Below, in pieces: positions 48,398 to 58,628 of a DNA stretch of 64,000 nt. How positions within the stretch are numbered: position 1 is the stretch's first letter; each line of letters begins with the position of its first letter. The DNA comes from Acidimicrobiales bacterium (lineage in GTDB: Bacteria; Actinomycetota; Acidimicrobiia; Acidimicrobiales; RAAP-2). Under the pieces are notes generated by a model that was not told where the DNA came from, made no database searches, and saw only the letters and a program-made list of their open reading frames with translations. The position numbers were made by a program, and so were the translations under genes. The stretch spans positions 30,777-94,776 of the forward strand of contig JANYFR010000028.1 of NCBI GenBank assembly GCA_025362585.1, in the 5' to 3' direction.

Positions 48398-48439
48398 GTT
48401 CTCTCCTTATGATTGCGCGATTGCGATGGGGTGGCGTAC

Positions 48440-48592
48440 CTACGCGGCCGGGTTTTGGGGAACGTCGGGCCACTCCTCGAAGGAGACCGGACTGGGGTCC
48501 CTGGATCGACGAGCCGTCGAGACGACGCCCGCAATCGCGACACCGAGTAGAAGAAGCAGCATCAGTCTGAGTAGGACCTTGAAGAAGCTCAC
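48440..48592 (-). CDS. 50-residue membrane-anchored protein
   Basis: A short gene starting at GTG 48592: a hydrophobic segment (FFKVLLRLMLLLLLGVAIAG, about 3-22), a basic stop-transfer (RRSR) and a tail ending in SFEEWPDVPQNPAA. The W-P-x-VP-x-x-P tail is, from memory, common in small actinobacterial membrane proteins; no function is known. TATCCT lies eight bases upstream of the GTG. Located between the reductase gene and the leuA leader, it is divergent from leuA. Confidence 0.55.
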   Translation of the reverse strand: MSFFKVLLRLMLLLLLGVAIAGVVSTARRSRDPSPVSFEEWPDVPQNPAA

Positions 48593-48620
48593 GAAGATTG
48601 AGGATAGTGGAGCGGCCCTC

Positions 48621-48648
48621 TGGACATTTCCTCCCCGTCGGGTACAAT
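48621..48648 (+). promoter_or_regulatory. Promoter of the leuA leader
   Basis: TGGACA (48621-48626), 16-base spacer and TACAAT (48643-48648). The -10 is followed by exactly six bases and the leader-peptide GTG, the same geometry as at ilvB, so the leader mRNA is probably leaderless. Confidence 0.65.
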
Positions 48649-48654
48649 GTGATT

Positions 48655-48690
48655 GTGACCTACGGCCAGAGCGAACTACTGCTGAGATAG
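48655..48690 (+). CDS. leuL: leuA leader peptide (attenuation)
   Basis: An 11-residue peptide, MTYGQSELLLR, with three consecutive Leu codons (CTA CTG CTG) before Arg and stop. It is followed by the hairpin GGTGAGC/GCTCGCC (48691-48708) and then a strong intrinsic terminator, all upstream of leuA. This is the layout of leucine-responsive transcription attenuation: stalling at the Leu codons would favour an anti-terminator. The rare CTA codon first in the run would sharpen the response. Confidence 0.82.
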   Translation: MTYGQSELLLR

Positions 48691-50448
<1,758 letters not shown>

Positions 50449-50505
50449 AGTGGTGCACGGACAAGTTCTCGGCAGGTCGTTGGAACGCAAGCAACGCAGG
50501 AGCTC

Positions 50506-51771
50506 ATGACTACGAGACTGCTCACTGACGCACTCGTCATCAGTGCGCGCTGGACCGACGAACTCAATGTCAACGTGCTCGTCGAAGGACAGATGCGTGA
50601 CGCGGGTTTGCTCGATGCCCACCTGACGGTCGACGTCGTCGCCCTCGGCAAGGCGTCGAGGATCATGGCCTCCGGGGCCCGCGAAATCCTCGGTCGTCGC
50701 ACGCGCCGTCAATTCCTCGTCGTCGCCGACGACGACGGCGAAATCTCCGGACCCGGGGCCGGAGTCATGGTGGGAGACCATCCGGTGCCGAGTGCACGAA
50801 GCCTCGCCGCCGGACGCGGTCTCGTCGCGTTCCTCGACGAATCGAGCGCCGACGTCACGCTGTTCCTAATCTCGGGCGGTGCCTCCAGCGTCTGCGCCTG
50901 GCCGGCCGGTGCACTAGGCGTGGTCGAACTCGGCGAGATCTGGCGGGCCGCACTCGCGGCCGGCGTCGACATCACCACGCTCAATCAACTGCGCGCCGCC
51001 ACCTCACGCATCGCGGGGGGTGCCATCTTGCGTCACGTGCGCACGCCTCGTTCGCTCTCGTTGATAATGGTCGACAACGTCGTCTCCGGACCCCAATGGG
51101 TGGCCTCGGCGCTGACCTACGAATACCGGCCCTCGCTCGCCGACGTGTCCCGCCTCGTCCGGTCAATCGGTCAATCGGGCACAAATCTCGAAGCGGCAAT
51201 TGTGAGCGCGTTCGAAGATCGTCGCTCAGTGTGGGCCGAACCAATGACGACGGCGCACCAGAACCGTACGGTCGCCGAGCCGGTCATGATGCTCGAACTC
51301 GCTCGACGTGAGGCGTCGCGATTGGGCTATCGCGTCGTTGATATGGGCAGCGCCGTGAGCGGCGATGTGGGCGACGTCGTTCGCCAATGGGGCGACGTGA
51401 TTGCCGCCGCGTCAGCGCCAGTTGACCGATGTTGCGTACTCGGGGCTGGCGAGGTCACGGTGAAAGTTCGAGGCGGCGGCGTCGGGGGACGCTGCCAAGA
51501 GTTTGCGTGGCGGATGGCCGCGGTCCTGAGCGAGCGCACCAGCGACGGTGTCTTCGTCGCGCGCTCCAGTGACGGTCAGGACTTCGTACCCGGCGTGGCG
51601 GGCGCGTGGGTCGACCGGTCGACGACGTCGCGCGCGCTCGAACAGGGCATTGACGTGGAGCACCTTCTGGCGACGAACGACGTGTTCCACGGTCTCGAGG
51701 CGCTCGATCAGCTGATCGCGGGCCGGCCCACCGGCTGGAATCTCTGCGACCTCTACGTCGCGACGTTCTAG
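50506..51771 (+). CDS. Glycerate 2-kinase (DUF4147/MOFRL family)
   Basis: 421 residues. The N-terminal DUF4147 domain has VVALGKASRIM, VGDHPVPSARSLAAGRGL and LFLISGGASS; the C-terminal MOFRL domain has GAGEVTVKVRGGGVGGRCQEFA and SSDGQDFVPGVAGAWVD. The family phosphorylates D-glycerate to 2-phosphoglycerate using ATP. CAGGAG before the ATG. It follows leuA by 57 bases with no terminator seen. It also fits the serine/glycerate metabolism of the region. Confidence 0.88.
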   Translation: MTTRLLTDALVISARWTDELNVNVLVEGQMRDAGLLDAHLTVDVVALGKASRIMASGAREILGRRTRRQFLVVADDDGEISGPGAGVMVGDHPVPSARSLAAGRGLVAFLDESSADVTLFLISGGASSVCAWPAGALGVVELGEIWRAALAAGVDITTLNQLRAATSRIAGGAILRHVRTPRSLSLIMVDNVVSGPQWVASALTYEYRPSLADVSRLVRSIGQSGTNLEAAIVSAFEDRRSVWAEPMTTAHQNRTVAEPVMMLELARREASRLGYRVVDMGSAVSGDVGDVVRQWGDVIAAASAPVDRCCVLGAGEVTVKVRGGGVGGRCQEFAWRMAAVLSERTSDGVFVARSSDGQDFVPGVAGAWVDRSTTSRALEQGIDVEHLLATNDVFHGLEALDQLIAGRPTGWNLCDLYVATF

Positions 51772-51800
51772 ACGCCGGGTTCGCGCTGACGTCGTCGGAC

Positions 51801-52370
51801 TTAGCCGGCCGATCCGTAGATGCCCGCGACGATCGGATGGACCTGTGGTGTGACGCACGCCGGGAAGGTGAAGTAGAACCCCGCGGCCGTTGCAGTGTGG
51901 GGCAGTCGCACATTCACGGTGCGAAAGTTTGAGCACCGTTTCGCGTTACCCGCCGGCACGTCGCTCCCTTCGATCATGGCCGACGCGACCCCACCGTGGG
52001 CGTGAAGCACGACGATGGGAAGCGTCATGTGCTGACTCGTGTGGCCCAGGCCCCCGAGGTAGCCGTGTTGAGTCTCGGTGGCCGCGATCCACTTCGCCGT
52101 CGACGACGTGCGCAACGCCGCCTTCGGATAGCCGCTCAGCGAGCAGGCACGACCGCTGACGTTCTTAATCTGGACGACAATGGCGACGTGGCCGAGTCCC
52201 GCGCCACCCGAGACGAGGGCGAGACGGAGTTGCGCGTCGTGGCACGTGGGAGCCACGACGGTCGCAGTCTGAGCACCGGCGGCTCCCGAGAGTCCGCAAA
52301 GTCCGGTGGCCACGATCGCCATCGAGGCCACGAGGGCACGAGACCACACCACTATTCCGTTCACACGCAT
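51801..52370 (-). CDS. DUF4232 secreted protein
   Basis: 189 residues. A signal peptide spans about 1-33 (VVWSRALVASMAIV..GAAGAQ). The DUF4232 beta-sandwich follows: CHDAQLRLALVSGGAGLGHVAIVVQIKNVSGRACSLSGYP (about 43-82) with the typical disulfide pair and SGYP, then a second Cys pair near the C-terminus (KRCSNF.., FPACVTP). Extracytoplasmic, unknown function, common in actinobacteria. GGAAGGAAA ribosome site before the ATG. Confidence 0.88.
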   Translation of the reverse strand: MRVNGIVVWSRALVASMAIVATGLCGLSGAAGAQTATVVAPTCHDAQLRLALVSGGAGLGHVAIVVQIKNVSGRACSLSGYPKAALRTSSTAKWIAATETQHGYLGGLGHTSQHMTLPIVVLHAHGGVASAMIEGSDVPAGNAKRCSNFRTVNVRLPHTATAAGFYFTFPACVTPQVHPIVAGIYGSAG

Positions 52371-52477
52371 GATTTCCTTCCGGGTTCTTCACCTAAGCGT
52401 AGGCAAATTAGGACTTGAGTGTTGGCCACGGCGCGGTTGATTTCGACGACGGTGCTCTCGCCGTCACGAATCGCGTG

Positions 52478-52809
52478 TCACGGCAACGCCGACTCGGCGA
52501 TACCCCACCTGGGTCGCACCTCGATGGTCATCCAACCCTGGACGACCGCGGCGTCGTCGGCGACCCAGTGCCCGACGTCCCCGACTGACGTACTGTCGTA
52601 GATCGAGAGACCTCGAAGATTCCCACGGTCACCAAACGGGCTCGGTATCAGGTTACGGCCCAGTCGCCGCTGTTCGTCGAGAAACGCGGTGGGCGACGAA
52701 GACGGTCTCCTCGTCGCCGAGGCGCCCGCTCTTCGGGGCTCGGTGAGAGAACCATCACGTACTGGCGAATGTTGCCGGGTGATGCGCTGTCGAGGGCCTC
52801 GCTGCCCAT
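52478..52809 (-). pseudogene. YciI-like protein broken by two frameshifts
   Basis: Three minus-strand frames join into one YCII-type protein. They are IRQYVMVL (first frame), APKSGRLGDEETVFVAHR (second) and FLDEQRRLGRNLIPSPFGD through LRGLSIYDSTSVGDVGHWV and DAAVVQGWMTIEVRPRW to a TGA (third). Shifts lie near 52735 and 52685. The ATG at 52809 keeps the leaderless signal TACCCT six bases upstream, so this was once a normal expressed gene. YCII proteins are small ferredoxin-like dimers of unclear function. The rest of the 615-bp interval (52371-52477 and 52810-52986) shows no supported feature. Confidence 0.65.
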
Positions 52810-52986
52810 GGACTCAGGGTACGTCGCGGTGGCCCGCTGCGCTGAGGATCTTCCCGGCGTTCGCAGCTCGTTCCGCGTGCGCAGCATGACCGGCGGGCGG
52901 TTGGGTTGCCTCGACCGTGCCAACGACGACCGTTGAAGTGACGCAACGGATACGACGGAGCGCATCGTGCGCGGACGGAGGGTCCG

Positions 52987-54540
52987 CTAACGTCGCCTCG
53001 CTGTGAGGTTGGCCCTCGCCCACTTTCGATCGCGATGAAAGAGGTCGGCGAACTGATCGCGCCGGGCCCGGTAGAGGTCTCTTTCGGGCGCGCGGGGCAC
53101 GAAGATGGCGCCCCTGGGGCGCAGCGACGCGAGGTCGTCGAGTTGATGTCGCCCGAGCGAGACCGCCGACATGAGAGCGGCACCGCGCAACTGAGCGACC
53201 ATAGGTTCGGGGACCTGTTCGACCTCCCGGTCGAGCGCGTCGGCGAAGATCTGACACCAGAGAGTCGATTGAGCACCACCACCGACGAGACGAATCGGTG
53301 AGAGGCGCTGGCCCGCGAACTTCTCCACGAACTTCAACAGCCACGCGCTGTTCACGGCGACGCCCTCCATCACCGCGCGCACCATGTCGGCGGTCGTCGT
53401 CGTAAGCGACAGGTTGATGAAGCTGGCCCGGACGCTGTGACTGGAGACGGGAGAGAGTTGGCCCGCCAACCATGGCGTGAAGATCACGCCGTGCGCGCCC
53501 GGAGGTGACGTCGACGCCAGAGCCGTCATCTCGTCGTAGCTGAGGACGTCACCCGCTCCGGCGAGCACGGCCCGCAGCCACTCGAGGGCCTTGGCGCCGG
53601 TGTCTTGGTTGTTGAAGATGAGGTACGAGTCGTTGGTGAGTCCGGGGGCCGTGAGTATGGAGTGGTTCACGTCGCTCTTCTTCTTTGGAACGGGACAGCT
53701 GATCCACGAAGTCGTCGAAAGGGCAATGTGCGTGTCGAAGGAGCGCGCCCCCGCCGACCCGATCGCGGCCGCGTGCAGGTCGAGGAGTCCGGTGATGACG
53801 GCGACGTTCTCGCCGAGTCCGAGCTGCGCGGCGACGGAGGCCGAGACCTGCCCGACGACCGCGCCAATGGGTACCAGGGGCGGCAGTCGCTCCCGATCGA
53901 TGCCGACCATCCGAACGAGTCCAGGGTCGTAGTCGTAGTGCGAGAGGCGTCGCGTGTCGGTCAGCCAAAGCGCGAAGCGCGACGCGTGCGTCGCGGACGC
54001 CACGCCCGTGAAGCGCATAGTGAGGTAGTCGACCGGCTCCATGAACCACCGGGTCATTGCCACGATGTCGGGTGCTTCGTGCATCAGGAAAAGGATCTGG
54101 CCCACGGCGTCGCCACCCGTCGGCACGGGCGCCCCGGCCGTCTTTCGAATGAACTGAAGGAGCTTTCGCCCGTTGTAGCCCTGGAAAGATCCGCCGAAGG
54201 CCGCCCGACTGAACGGACCACCGCGCGTGTCGAGCCACGTGAGACAGGGTCCGGTCGGTTGCCCGTGCTCGTCAACCGGTACCGTCGATCCGTACTGGCC
54301 AGTGACCGCGACGGTCCGCACCCGGTCGCGGTCGACGTCGGGGCGGGCGAGGAGCCGTCGCGCGGCGTCCGAGATCAACGTCCACCACTGGGTGGCGTCC
54401 TGGGTCGCGCTGCCGTCGAGACCAAACTCGGTCGCCACCGTGTGCAACTCGTAGGCGATCACGTCACCGTCGAGGGTCACGAGGCCGATCTTCGGTCCGC
54501 CGGTGCCGAGATCGATGGCGAGGCAGAGCTCGTCGCTCAC
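52987..54540 (-). CDS. FGGY-family carbohydrate kinase
   Basis: 517 residues from the GTG that overlaps the upstream stop (GTGA). LCLAIDLGTGGPKIGLVTLDG (residues about 5-25) is the first ATP/substrate loop. VAVTGQYGSTVPVDEHG and LDTRGG bind sugar, and RLVGGGAQSTLWCQIFADAL (about 430-449) is the FGGY_C signature, near xylulose kinases. It phosphorylates a sugar or polyol using ATP. Coupled to a sphingosine-phosphate-lyase-like enzyme, so its product may be that enzyme's substrate; substrate unknown. Confidence 0.88.
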   Translation of the reverse strand: MSDELCLAIDLGTGGPKIGLVTLDGDVIAYELHTVATEFGLDGSATQDATQWWTLISDAARRLLARPDVDRDRVRTVAVTGQYGSTVPVDEHGQPTGPCLTWLDTRGGPFSRAAFGGSFQGYNGRKLLQFIRKTAGAPVPTGGDAVGQILFLMHEAPDIVAMTRWFMEPVDYLTMRFTGVASATHASRFALWLTDTRRLSHYDYDPGLVRMVGIDRERLPPLVPIGAVVGQVSASVAAQLGLGENVAVITGLLDLHAAAIGSAGARSFDTHIALSTTSWISCPVPKKKSDVNHSILTAPGLTNDSYLIFNNQDTGAKALEWLRAVLAGAGDVLSYDEMTALASTSPPGAHGVIFTPWLAGQLSPVSSHSVRASFINLSLTTTTADMVRAVMEGVAVNSAWLLKFVEKFAGQRLSPIRLVGGGAQSTLWCQIFADALDREVEQVPEPMVAQLRGAALMSAVSLGRHQLDDLASLRPRGAIFVPRAPERDLYRARRDQFADLFHRDRKWARANLTARRR

Positions 54541-55919
54541 GGGGCCGGAATCGAGGCCTGGTGGTCCATCATTTCGGCCATCACGGCGCGGATGAACTCG
54601 TCCGCTTCGAGCGACGGCCCCCCGACGACGCCGCCGTAAATCGCGCCCGACTTCGCCGGGTCGGCCCGGTGCGCCGTGGCGTAGCGCACCGCCTCGGCGA
54701 GGTCGGCCGTCCACCGCTCGAGCACGCCGGGCAGGGTCTGGGGCCGGGTGACCGCCATGTGGATGGCGTTGGGGTACTGCTGGCCATTCATGCGCCAGCC
54801 TCGAGTGCGCAAGAAGTCGTTGACGTGATAGATGTCGAACTCGTCCGAAGTGAAGGAGAAGAGAAAACTCGGGGTTCCGATCACTCGCAGTTCGGGGTGG
54901 CTGCGCACGGCCGTCTGCATCTGGGCCGACGTCTCGAAGATGGCCTTAGCGTATCGGCGGTAGCCCGAGCGTCCGACGTGCACCATCGCGGCCCAGGTCG
55001 CCGCCAACAGTCCACCCGATCGCGAACCGTCCATGCCGGGCGAGCAGTACTTGCCACCGGACCAGTCAGTCAGGTAGAAGTACTGCGCGTTGCGCAGCGA
55101 CTGATCGGCGAAGGCGAGGACGCTGGTGCCCTTCAGGGCGTAGCCGTACTTGTGCGTGTCGGCCGAGATCGTCGTCACGCCGGGCACCGAGAAGTCGAAG
55201 GCCGGGATGTCGTAGCCGAGCTCGCGACCGAAGGGCAGGATAAAACCGCCAAGACAGCTGTCGACGTGCAGTCCAATACCGTGCTCCAGCGCGATCGCGC
55301 CGAGTTCACCGATCGGATCGATGGTGCCGTAGCCGTAGTTGCAGGCCGAACCAATGAGGGCCACCGTGTTCGCGTCGATGTGGGTCCGCACCCAGTCGAG
55401 GTCGACCAAGGTGGTCGTCGGGTCGACGGGCGCGACTCTCATCTCCACACCAAAGAGGTGGCCGGCCTTCGCGAACGCGGGGTGGGCCGTCTCGGGTTTG
55501 ATGATGTTCGCTCGTCCGGTGAGTTGGGGGTTGGCCTCGCGGTAGGCGAGCACGGCATGGGCAATGGACCCCGATCCCCCCGACGTCACGAGTCCTCCCG
55601 GATTGGCACCGGCCAGGTGCTCGGCGCCCAATAGGTCGAGGGTCATCGCGATGATCTCGGCCTCGGACTTGGTCGCGCTCGGACACATGTCGCGTTGGAG
55701 CGTGTTCACGTACGAGAACTGGGCGAAGGCTTTGTTCAAGAAATCGTAGTGGTCGTGATCGCCGCAGTACATCGTGCCCGAGCACTGTCCGGACTCCCAT
55801 GCGAGGTTTTCGCGTGCCGAAAGGTCGCTCAGCATGTGCAGAATGTCCGCCCGTTCCATGCCCTGTTCGGGCAGGGTCCGATGGACCTCGTACTCATTCG
55901 CGTAGGGAAAGCCGCTCAT
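54537..55919 (-). CDS. PLP-dependent lyase, sphingosine-1-phosphate lyase-like (group II decarboxylase fold)
   Basis: 460 residues. The PLP lysine is in TTISADTHKYGYALKG (about 250), a sequence characteristic of sphingosine-1-phosphate lyases (SxDxHKYGxxxKG). GGLVTSGGSGSIAHAV holds the phosphate-binding Ser/Gly, and HVDSCLGGFILPF the ring Asp. S1P lyases cleave a phosphorylated 2-amino-alcohol to an aldehyde plus phosphoethanolamine; relatives decarboxylate amino acids. There is no N-terminal membrane segment. Start ATG preceded by TGGAG; a -10 TACGAT lies about 50 bases upstream. GTGA-coupled to the kinase. Confidence 0.82.
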   Translation of the reverse strand: MSGFPYANEYEVHRTLPEQGMERADILHMLSDLSARENLAWESGQCSGTMYCGDHDHYDFLNKAFAQFSYVNTLQRDMCPSATKSEAEIIAMTLDLLGAEHLAGANPGGLVTSGGSGSIAHAVLAYREANPQLTGRANIIKPETAHPAFAKAGHLFGVEMRVAPVDPTTTLVDLDWVRTHIDANTVALIGSACNYGYGTIDPIGELGAIALEHGIGLHVDSCLGGFILPFGRELGYDIPAFDFSVPGVTTISADTHKYGYALKGTSVLAFADQSLRNAQYFYLTDWSGGKYCSPGMDGSRSGGLLAATWAAMVHVGRSGYRRYAKAIFETSAQMQTAVRSHPELRVIGTPSFLFSFTSDEFDIYHVNDFLRTRGWRMNGQQYPNAIHMAVTRPQTLPGVLERWTADLAEAVRYATAHRADPAKSGAIYGGVVGGPSLEADEFIRAVMAEMMDHQASIPAP

Positions 55920-56013
55920 GTCGCTCCAGTCAATGTCTGGCCAGCATCGTAGGGCGAATCGGTTCGAACGTTGAGGCGATCGTCACGGCGCGGGAGGGGA
56001 CGGGCTCGCGGAC

Positions 56014-56631
56014 CTAGGGGGCGTGACCGGCGTCGTCGAAGAGTCCGGCGAGGCTGGGCGCGACGCTCGTCGCCTCGTACGTCGCGATGGCACCTTCGCG
56101 GCGCATCGTGAGTCCAATGTCGTCCCAGCCGTTGAGCAGTCGCTCTCGGGTCATCGGGTCGAGCGTGAAGTCGCGATGCCAACCGTACTGGGGAACTTCA
56201 ACGCATAGACGCTCGACGTCGACCAGCACCAGTGTCGTCGGATCGGCGTTCACCAGCCCCATCAGCTCGTCCACGTCGTTCGCCGCTACCTGCACGATGA
56301 CGAGGCCCTGTTTGGAGGAGTTGTTCGCGAAAATGTCGCCGAAGGACGGGGCGACGACCGCTGCGAATCCGAAATCCATCAGGGCCCACACCGCGTGCTC
56401 GCGCGACGAGCCAGTACCGAAACGCGGCCCCGCGACCAGGATGCTTGCGCCGACGAACTGCGCTTGATTGAGGACGAAACCGGGGTCGTCGCGCCACTCA
56501 CTGAACAGTCCACGTCCGAAGCCGGTTCGCTCCACCCGCTTCAGCCAGTCCGAGGGAATGATCTGGTCGGTGTCGACGTCGGAGCGCTCGAGCGGGACGG
56601 CCCGACCCTCGACCACGTGCACTGGTTTCAC
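56014..56631 (-). CDS. leuD: 3-isopropylmalate dehydratase small subunit
   Basis: 205 residues from the GTG overlapping the leuC stop (GTGA). [26 protein letters not shown] and the [17 protein letters not shown] swivel-domain motif (about 71-87) are diagnostic; Ser-Ser-Arg-Glu contact the substrate. With LeuC it isomerises 2- to 3-isopropylmalate. Last gene of greA-leuC-leuD. Confidence 0.96.
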   Translation of the reverse strand: MKPVHVVEGRAVPLERSDVDTDQIIPSDWLKRVERTGFGRGLFSEWRDDPGFVLNQAQFVGASILVAGPRFGTGSSREHAVWALMDFGFAAVVAPSFGDIFANNSSKQGLVIVQVAANDVDELMGLVNADPTTLVLVDVERLCVEVPQYGWHRDFTLDPMTRERLLNGWDDIGLTMRREGAIATYEATSVAPSLAGLFDDAGHAP

Positions 56632-58034
56632 CGGCCCACCTCGTCGGGTGAGGCGAAGCGGCCCATGATCGCGCTCGCCGCCGCGACCGCAGGAGAGACC
56701 AGGTGGGTCCGCCCGCCGCGTCCCTGGCGACCTTCGAAGTTGCGATTGGACGTCGAGGCGCAGCGCTGGCCGGGGGCGAGGTGGTCCGGATTCATGCCGA
56801 GGCACATGGAACAGCCGGGTTCACGCCACTCGAAGCCGGCCGCGAGGAAAATTTCGTCGAGACCTTCCATCTCCGCTTGCGCCTTCACGCGGTGCGAACC
56901 CGGTACGACGAGCGCGCGCACCCGACTCGCCACCCGCCGACCCTCAACGACGGCCGCCGCCACGCGCAGGTCCTCGATGCGTGAATTGGTGCACGAGCCA
57001 ATGAACACGACGTCGAGGGGGATCGATCGCACCTCGGTGCCGGGCGTCAGGCCCATGTAGGCGAGAGATCGCGCGGTCGCGTCGCGCTCGCCGGGGTCGT
57101 CGAACTGCTCGGGCGACGGGATCACCCCACTGAGGGCCACGACTTGCGCCGGGTTCGTCCCCCAAGTGATCGAAGGAACAATCGTGCTCGCGTCTAGCAC
57201 GATTGCCGAGTCAAAGACCGCGTCGTCGTCGCTCACGAACGTGCGCCACCGCTGGGCGGCCACCTCAAACGCGTCGCCATCGGGAACCCCCGCTCGGCCC
57301 CGCAGGTACCCAATGGTCGAGTCGTCGACGGCCACGAGGCCGGCGCGGGCGCCCGCTTCAATGCTCATGTTGCAGACCGTCATCCGGCCCTCCATGGTGA
57401 GGCCCTTGATTGCCTCGCCCCGGTACTCAATGACGTGACCGGCCCCGCCCCCGGTGCCGAGCCGGGCGATGATGGCGAGCACGATGTCCTTCGCGCTGAC
57501 GCCCTGGGGCGCGTGATTTTCGACGGCGACCGACATGGTCTTGGCGCGCTGTTGGGGGAGCGTCTGCGTTGCGAGGACGTGTTCTACTTCACTGGTCCCG
57601 ATGCCGAAGGCGAGGGCCCCGAAGGCGCCGTGGGTCGACGTGTGCGAGTCACCACAGACAATGGTCATGCCCGGTTGAGTGACGCCGAGCTCGGGGCCAA
57701 TGACGTGAACGATGCCCTGATTCTCGTGTCCCCTCGGAAAGACGGTAATGCCGAACTCGGCGCAGTTCTCCTCGAGGGCCTCGAGCTGGCGCCTGGAGAT
57801 CGGATCACTGACCGGCGTCGAGATGGGGTCGGTGGGGACGTTGTGGTCGGCCGTGGCGAGGGTCCGATCCGGTCGGCGCACCGGTCGGTGATGCAGGCGC
57901 AGGCCGTCAAAGGCTTGGGGGCTCGTTACCTCGTGCACGAGGTGCAGGTCAATGTAGAGCAGGGTGGGCTCGCCCTCGGGCGACGCGACGACGTGCTCGT
58001 CCCAGATCTTCTCGTAGAGAGTTCGTCCGGCCAT
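56628..58034 (-). CDS. leuC: 3-isopropylmalate dehydratase large subunit
   Basis: 468 residues. 4Fe-4S ligands are the three cysteines in [14 protein letters not shown] (about 347) and [10 protein letters not shown] (about 407-410). [20 protein letters not shown] is the aconitase signature, and EKIWDEHVV at the start is typical LeuC. It works with LeuD. The ATG is three bases after the greA stop, so the transcription-factor gene and the leucine genes are one operon. Confidence 0.97.
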   Translation of the reverse strand: MAGRTLYEKIWDEHVVASPEGEPTLLYIDLHLVHEVTSPQAFDGLRLHHRPVRRPDRTLATADHNVPTDPISTPVSDPISRRQLEALEENCAEFGITVFPRGHENQGIVHVIGPELGVTQPGMTIVCGDSHTSTHGAFGALAFGIGTSEVEHVLATQTLPQQRAKTMSVAVENHAPQGVSAKDIVLAIIARLGTGGGAGHVIEYRGEAIKGLTMEGRMTVCNMSIEAGARAGLVAVDDSTIGYLRGRAGVPDGDAFEVAAQRWRTFVSDDDAVFDSAIVLDASTIVPSITWGTNPAQVVALSGVIPSPEQFDDPGERDATARSLAYMGLTPGTEVRSIPLDVVFIGSCTNSRIEDLRVAAAVVEGRRVASRVRALVVPGSHRVKAQAEMEGLDEIFLAAGFEWREPGCSMCLGMNPDHLAPGQRCASTSNRNFEGRQGRGGRTHLVSPAVAAASAIMGRFASPDEVGR

Positions 58035-58037
58035 GGT

Positions 58038-58514
58038 TCAGCGCAGTCCGACGATTCGTACGCGCAGCACCCCCGACGGCGCCTCGTACTCGACGAGGTC
58101 GCCAACCGAATGACCGAGCAGCGCCTCGCCGAGCGGGGAGGTCGGCGAGGCGACCAGCACGCCTTCGGGTCGCTCTTCAATGGACCCAATGAAGAACTCT
58201 TGGTACTCGTCGTCGCGGTCACCCTCGTAGACCACCTGGGCGACGGTGGCGTGGCGAACGGTGTTGGCATTCTGATCGCGTTCGACGATCTCGTGATTTC
58301 TGATGACGTTGTCAATCTGGCGGATGCGCGACTCCATCTTGCCCTGGGCGTCCTTCGCGGCGTGGTAGTCACCGTTCTCCGAGAGGTCGCCGAGCAGTCG
58401 AGCCGATTCAATCACCCGGGCGATGTCGGTACGCCCGACGGTCGTGAGGTGCAGGTACTCGGCCCGCAACTTGTCGAGCGTCTCTTGGGTGATGCGATGG
58501 ATTTCGACGGCCAT
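58038..58514 (-). CDS. greA: Transcript cleavage factor GreA
   Basis: 158 residues from ATG 58514. The N-terminal coiled coil (about 8-78) has ITQETLDKLRAEYLHL and, at the tip, LGDLSENGDYHAAKD with the acidic DxxE-type residues that enter the RNA polymerase channel. The FKBP-like C-terminal domain (about 85-158) has VASPTSPLGEALLGHSVGD. It rescues backtracked RNA polymerase. Its place as first gene of the leuCD operon is unusual and may be local to this lineage. Confidence 0.95.
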   Translation of the reverse strand: MAVEIHRITQETLDKLRAEYLHLTTVGRTDIARVIESARLLGDLSENGDYHAAKDAQGKMESRIRQIDNVIRNHEIVERDQNANTVRHATVAQVVYEGDRDDEYQEFFIGSIEERPEGVLVASPTSPLGEALLGHSVGDLVEYEAPSGVLRVRIVGLR

Positions 58515-58542
58515 GCCGATTCCTCTGAGTGGTGGAGCACTA

Positions 58543-58548
58543 ATTCTA
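58543..58548 (-). promoter_or_regulatory. -10 element of greA-leuC-leuD
   Basis: The complement reads TAGAAT, 28 bases before the greA ATG; the -35 is weak. It lies in the 114-bp divergent region shared with leuB. Confidence 0.5.
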
Positions 58549-58577
58549 CCGTTCGGTCTCGCGCGGCTCGAATGGGT

Positions 58578-58607
58578 TTGCCACCACTGGGCTGCGCCGA
58601 CCACAAT
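58578..58607 (+). promoter_or_regulatory. Likely leuB-ilvE promoter
   Basis: TTGCCA (58578-58583), 18 bases, CACAAT (58602-58607), 21 bases before the leuB ATG, with the ribosome site AGGAGAAAGGAGG directly after it. The spacing leaves no room for an attenuator. Confidence 0.45.
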
Positions 58608-58628
58608 AGGAGAAAGGAGGGTCCACGC

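Noticed and set aside
57435..58628. N-terminal extension of LeuB (open frame upstream of 58629)
   Set aside because: The extension is antisense to leuC and greA and has no LeuB homology; ATG 58629 has a strong ribosome site and gives the canonical N-terminus.
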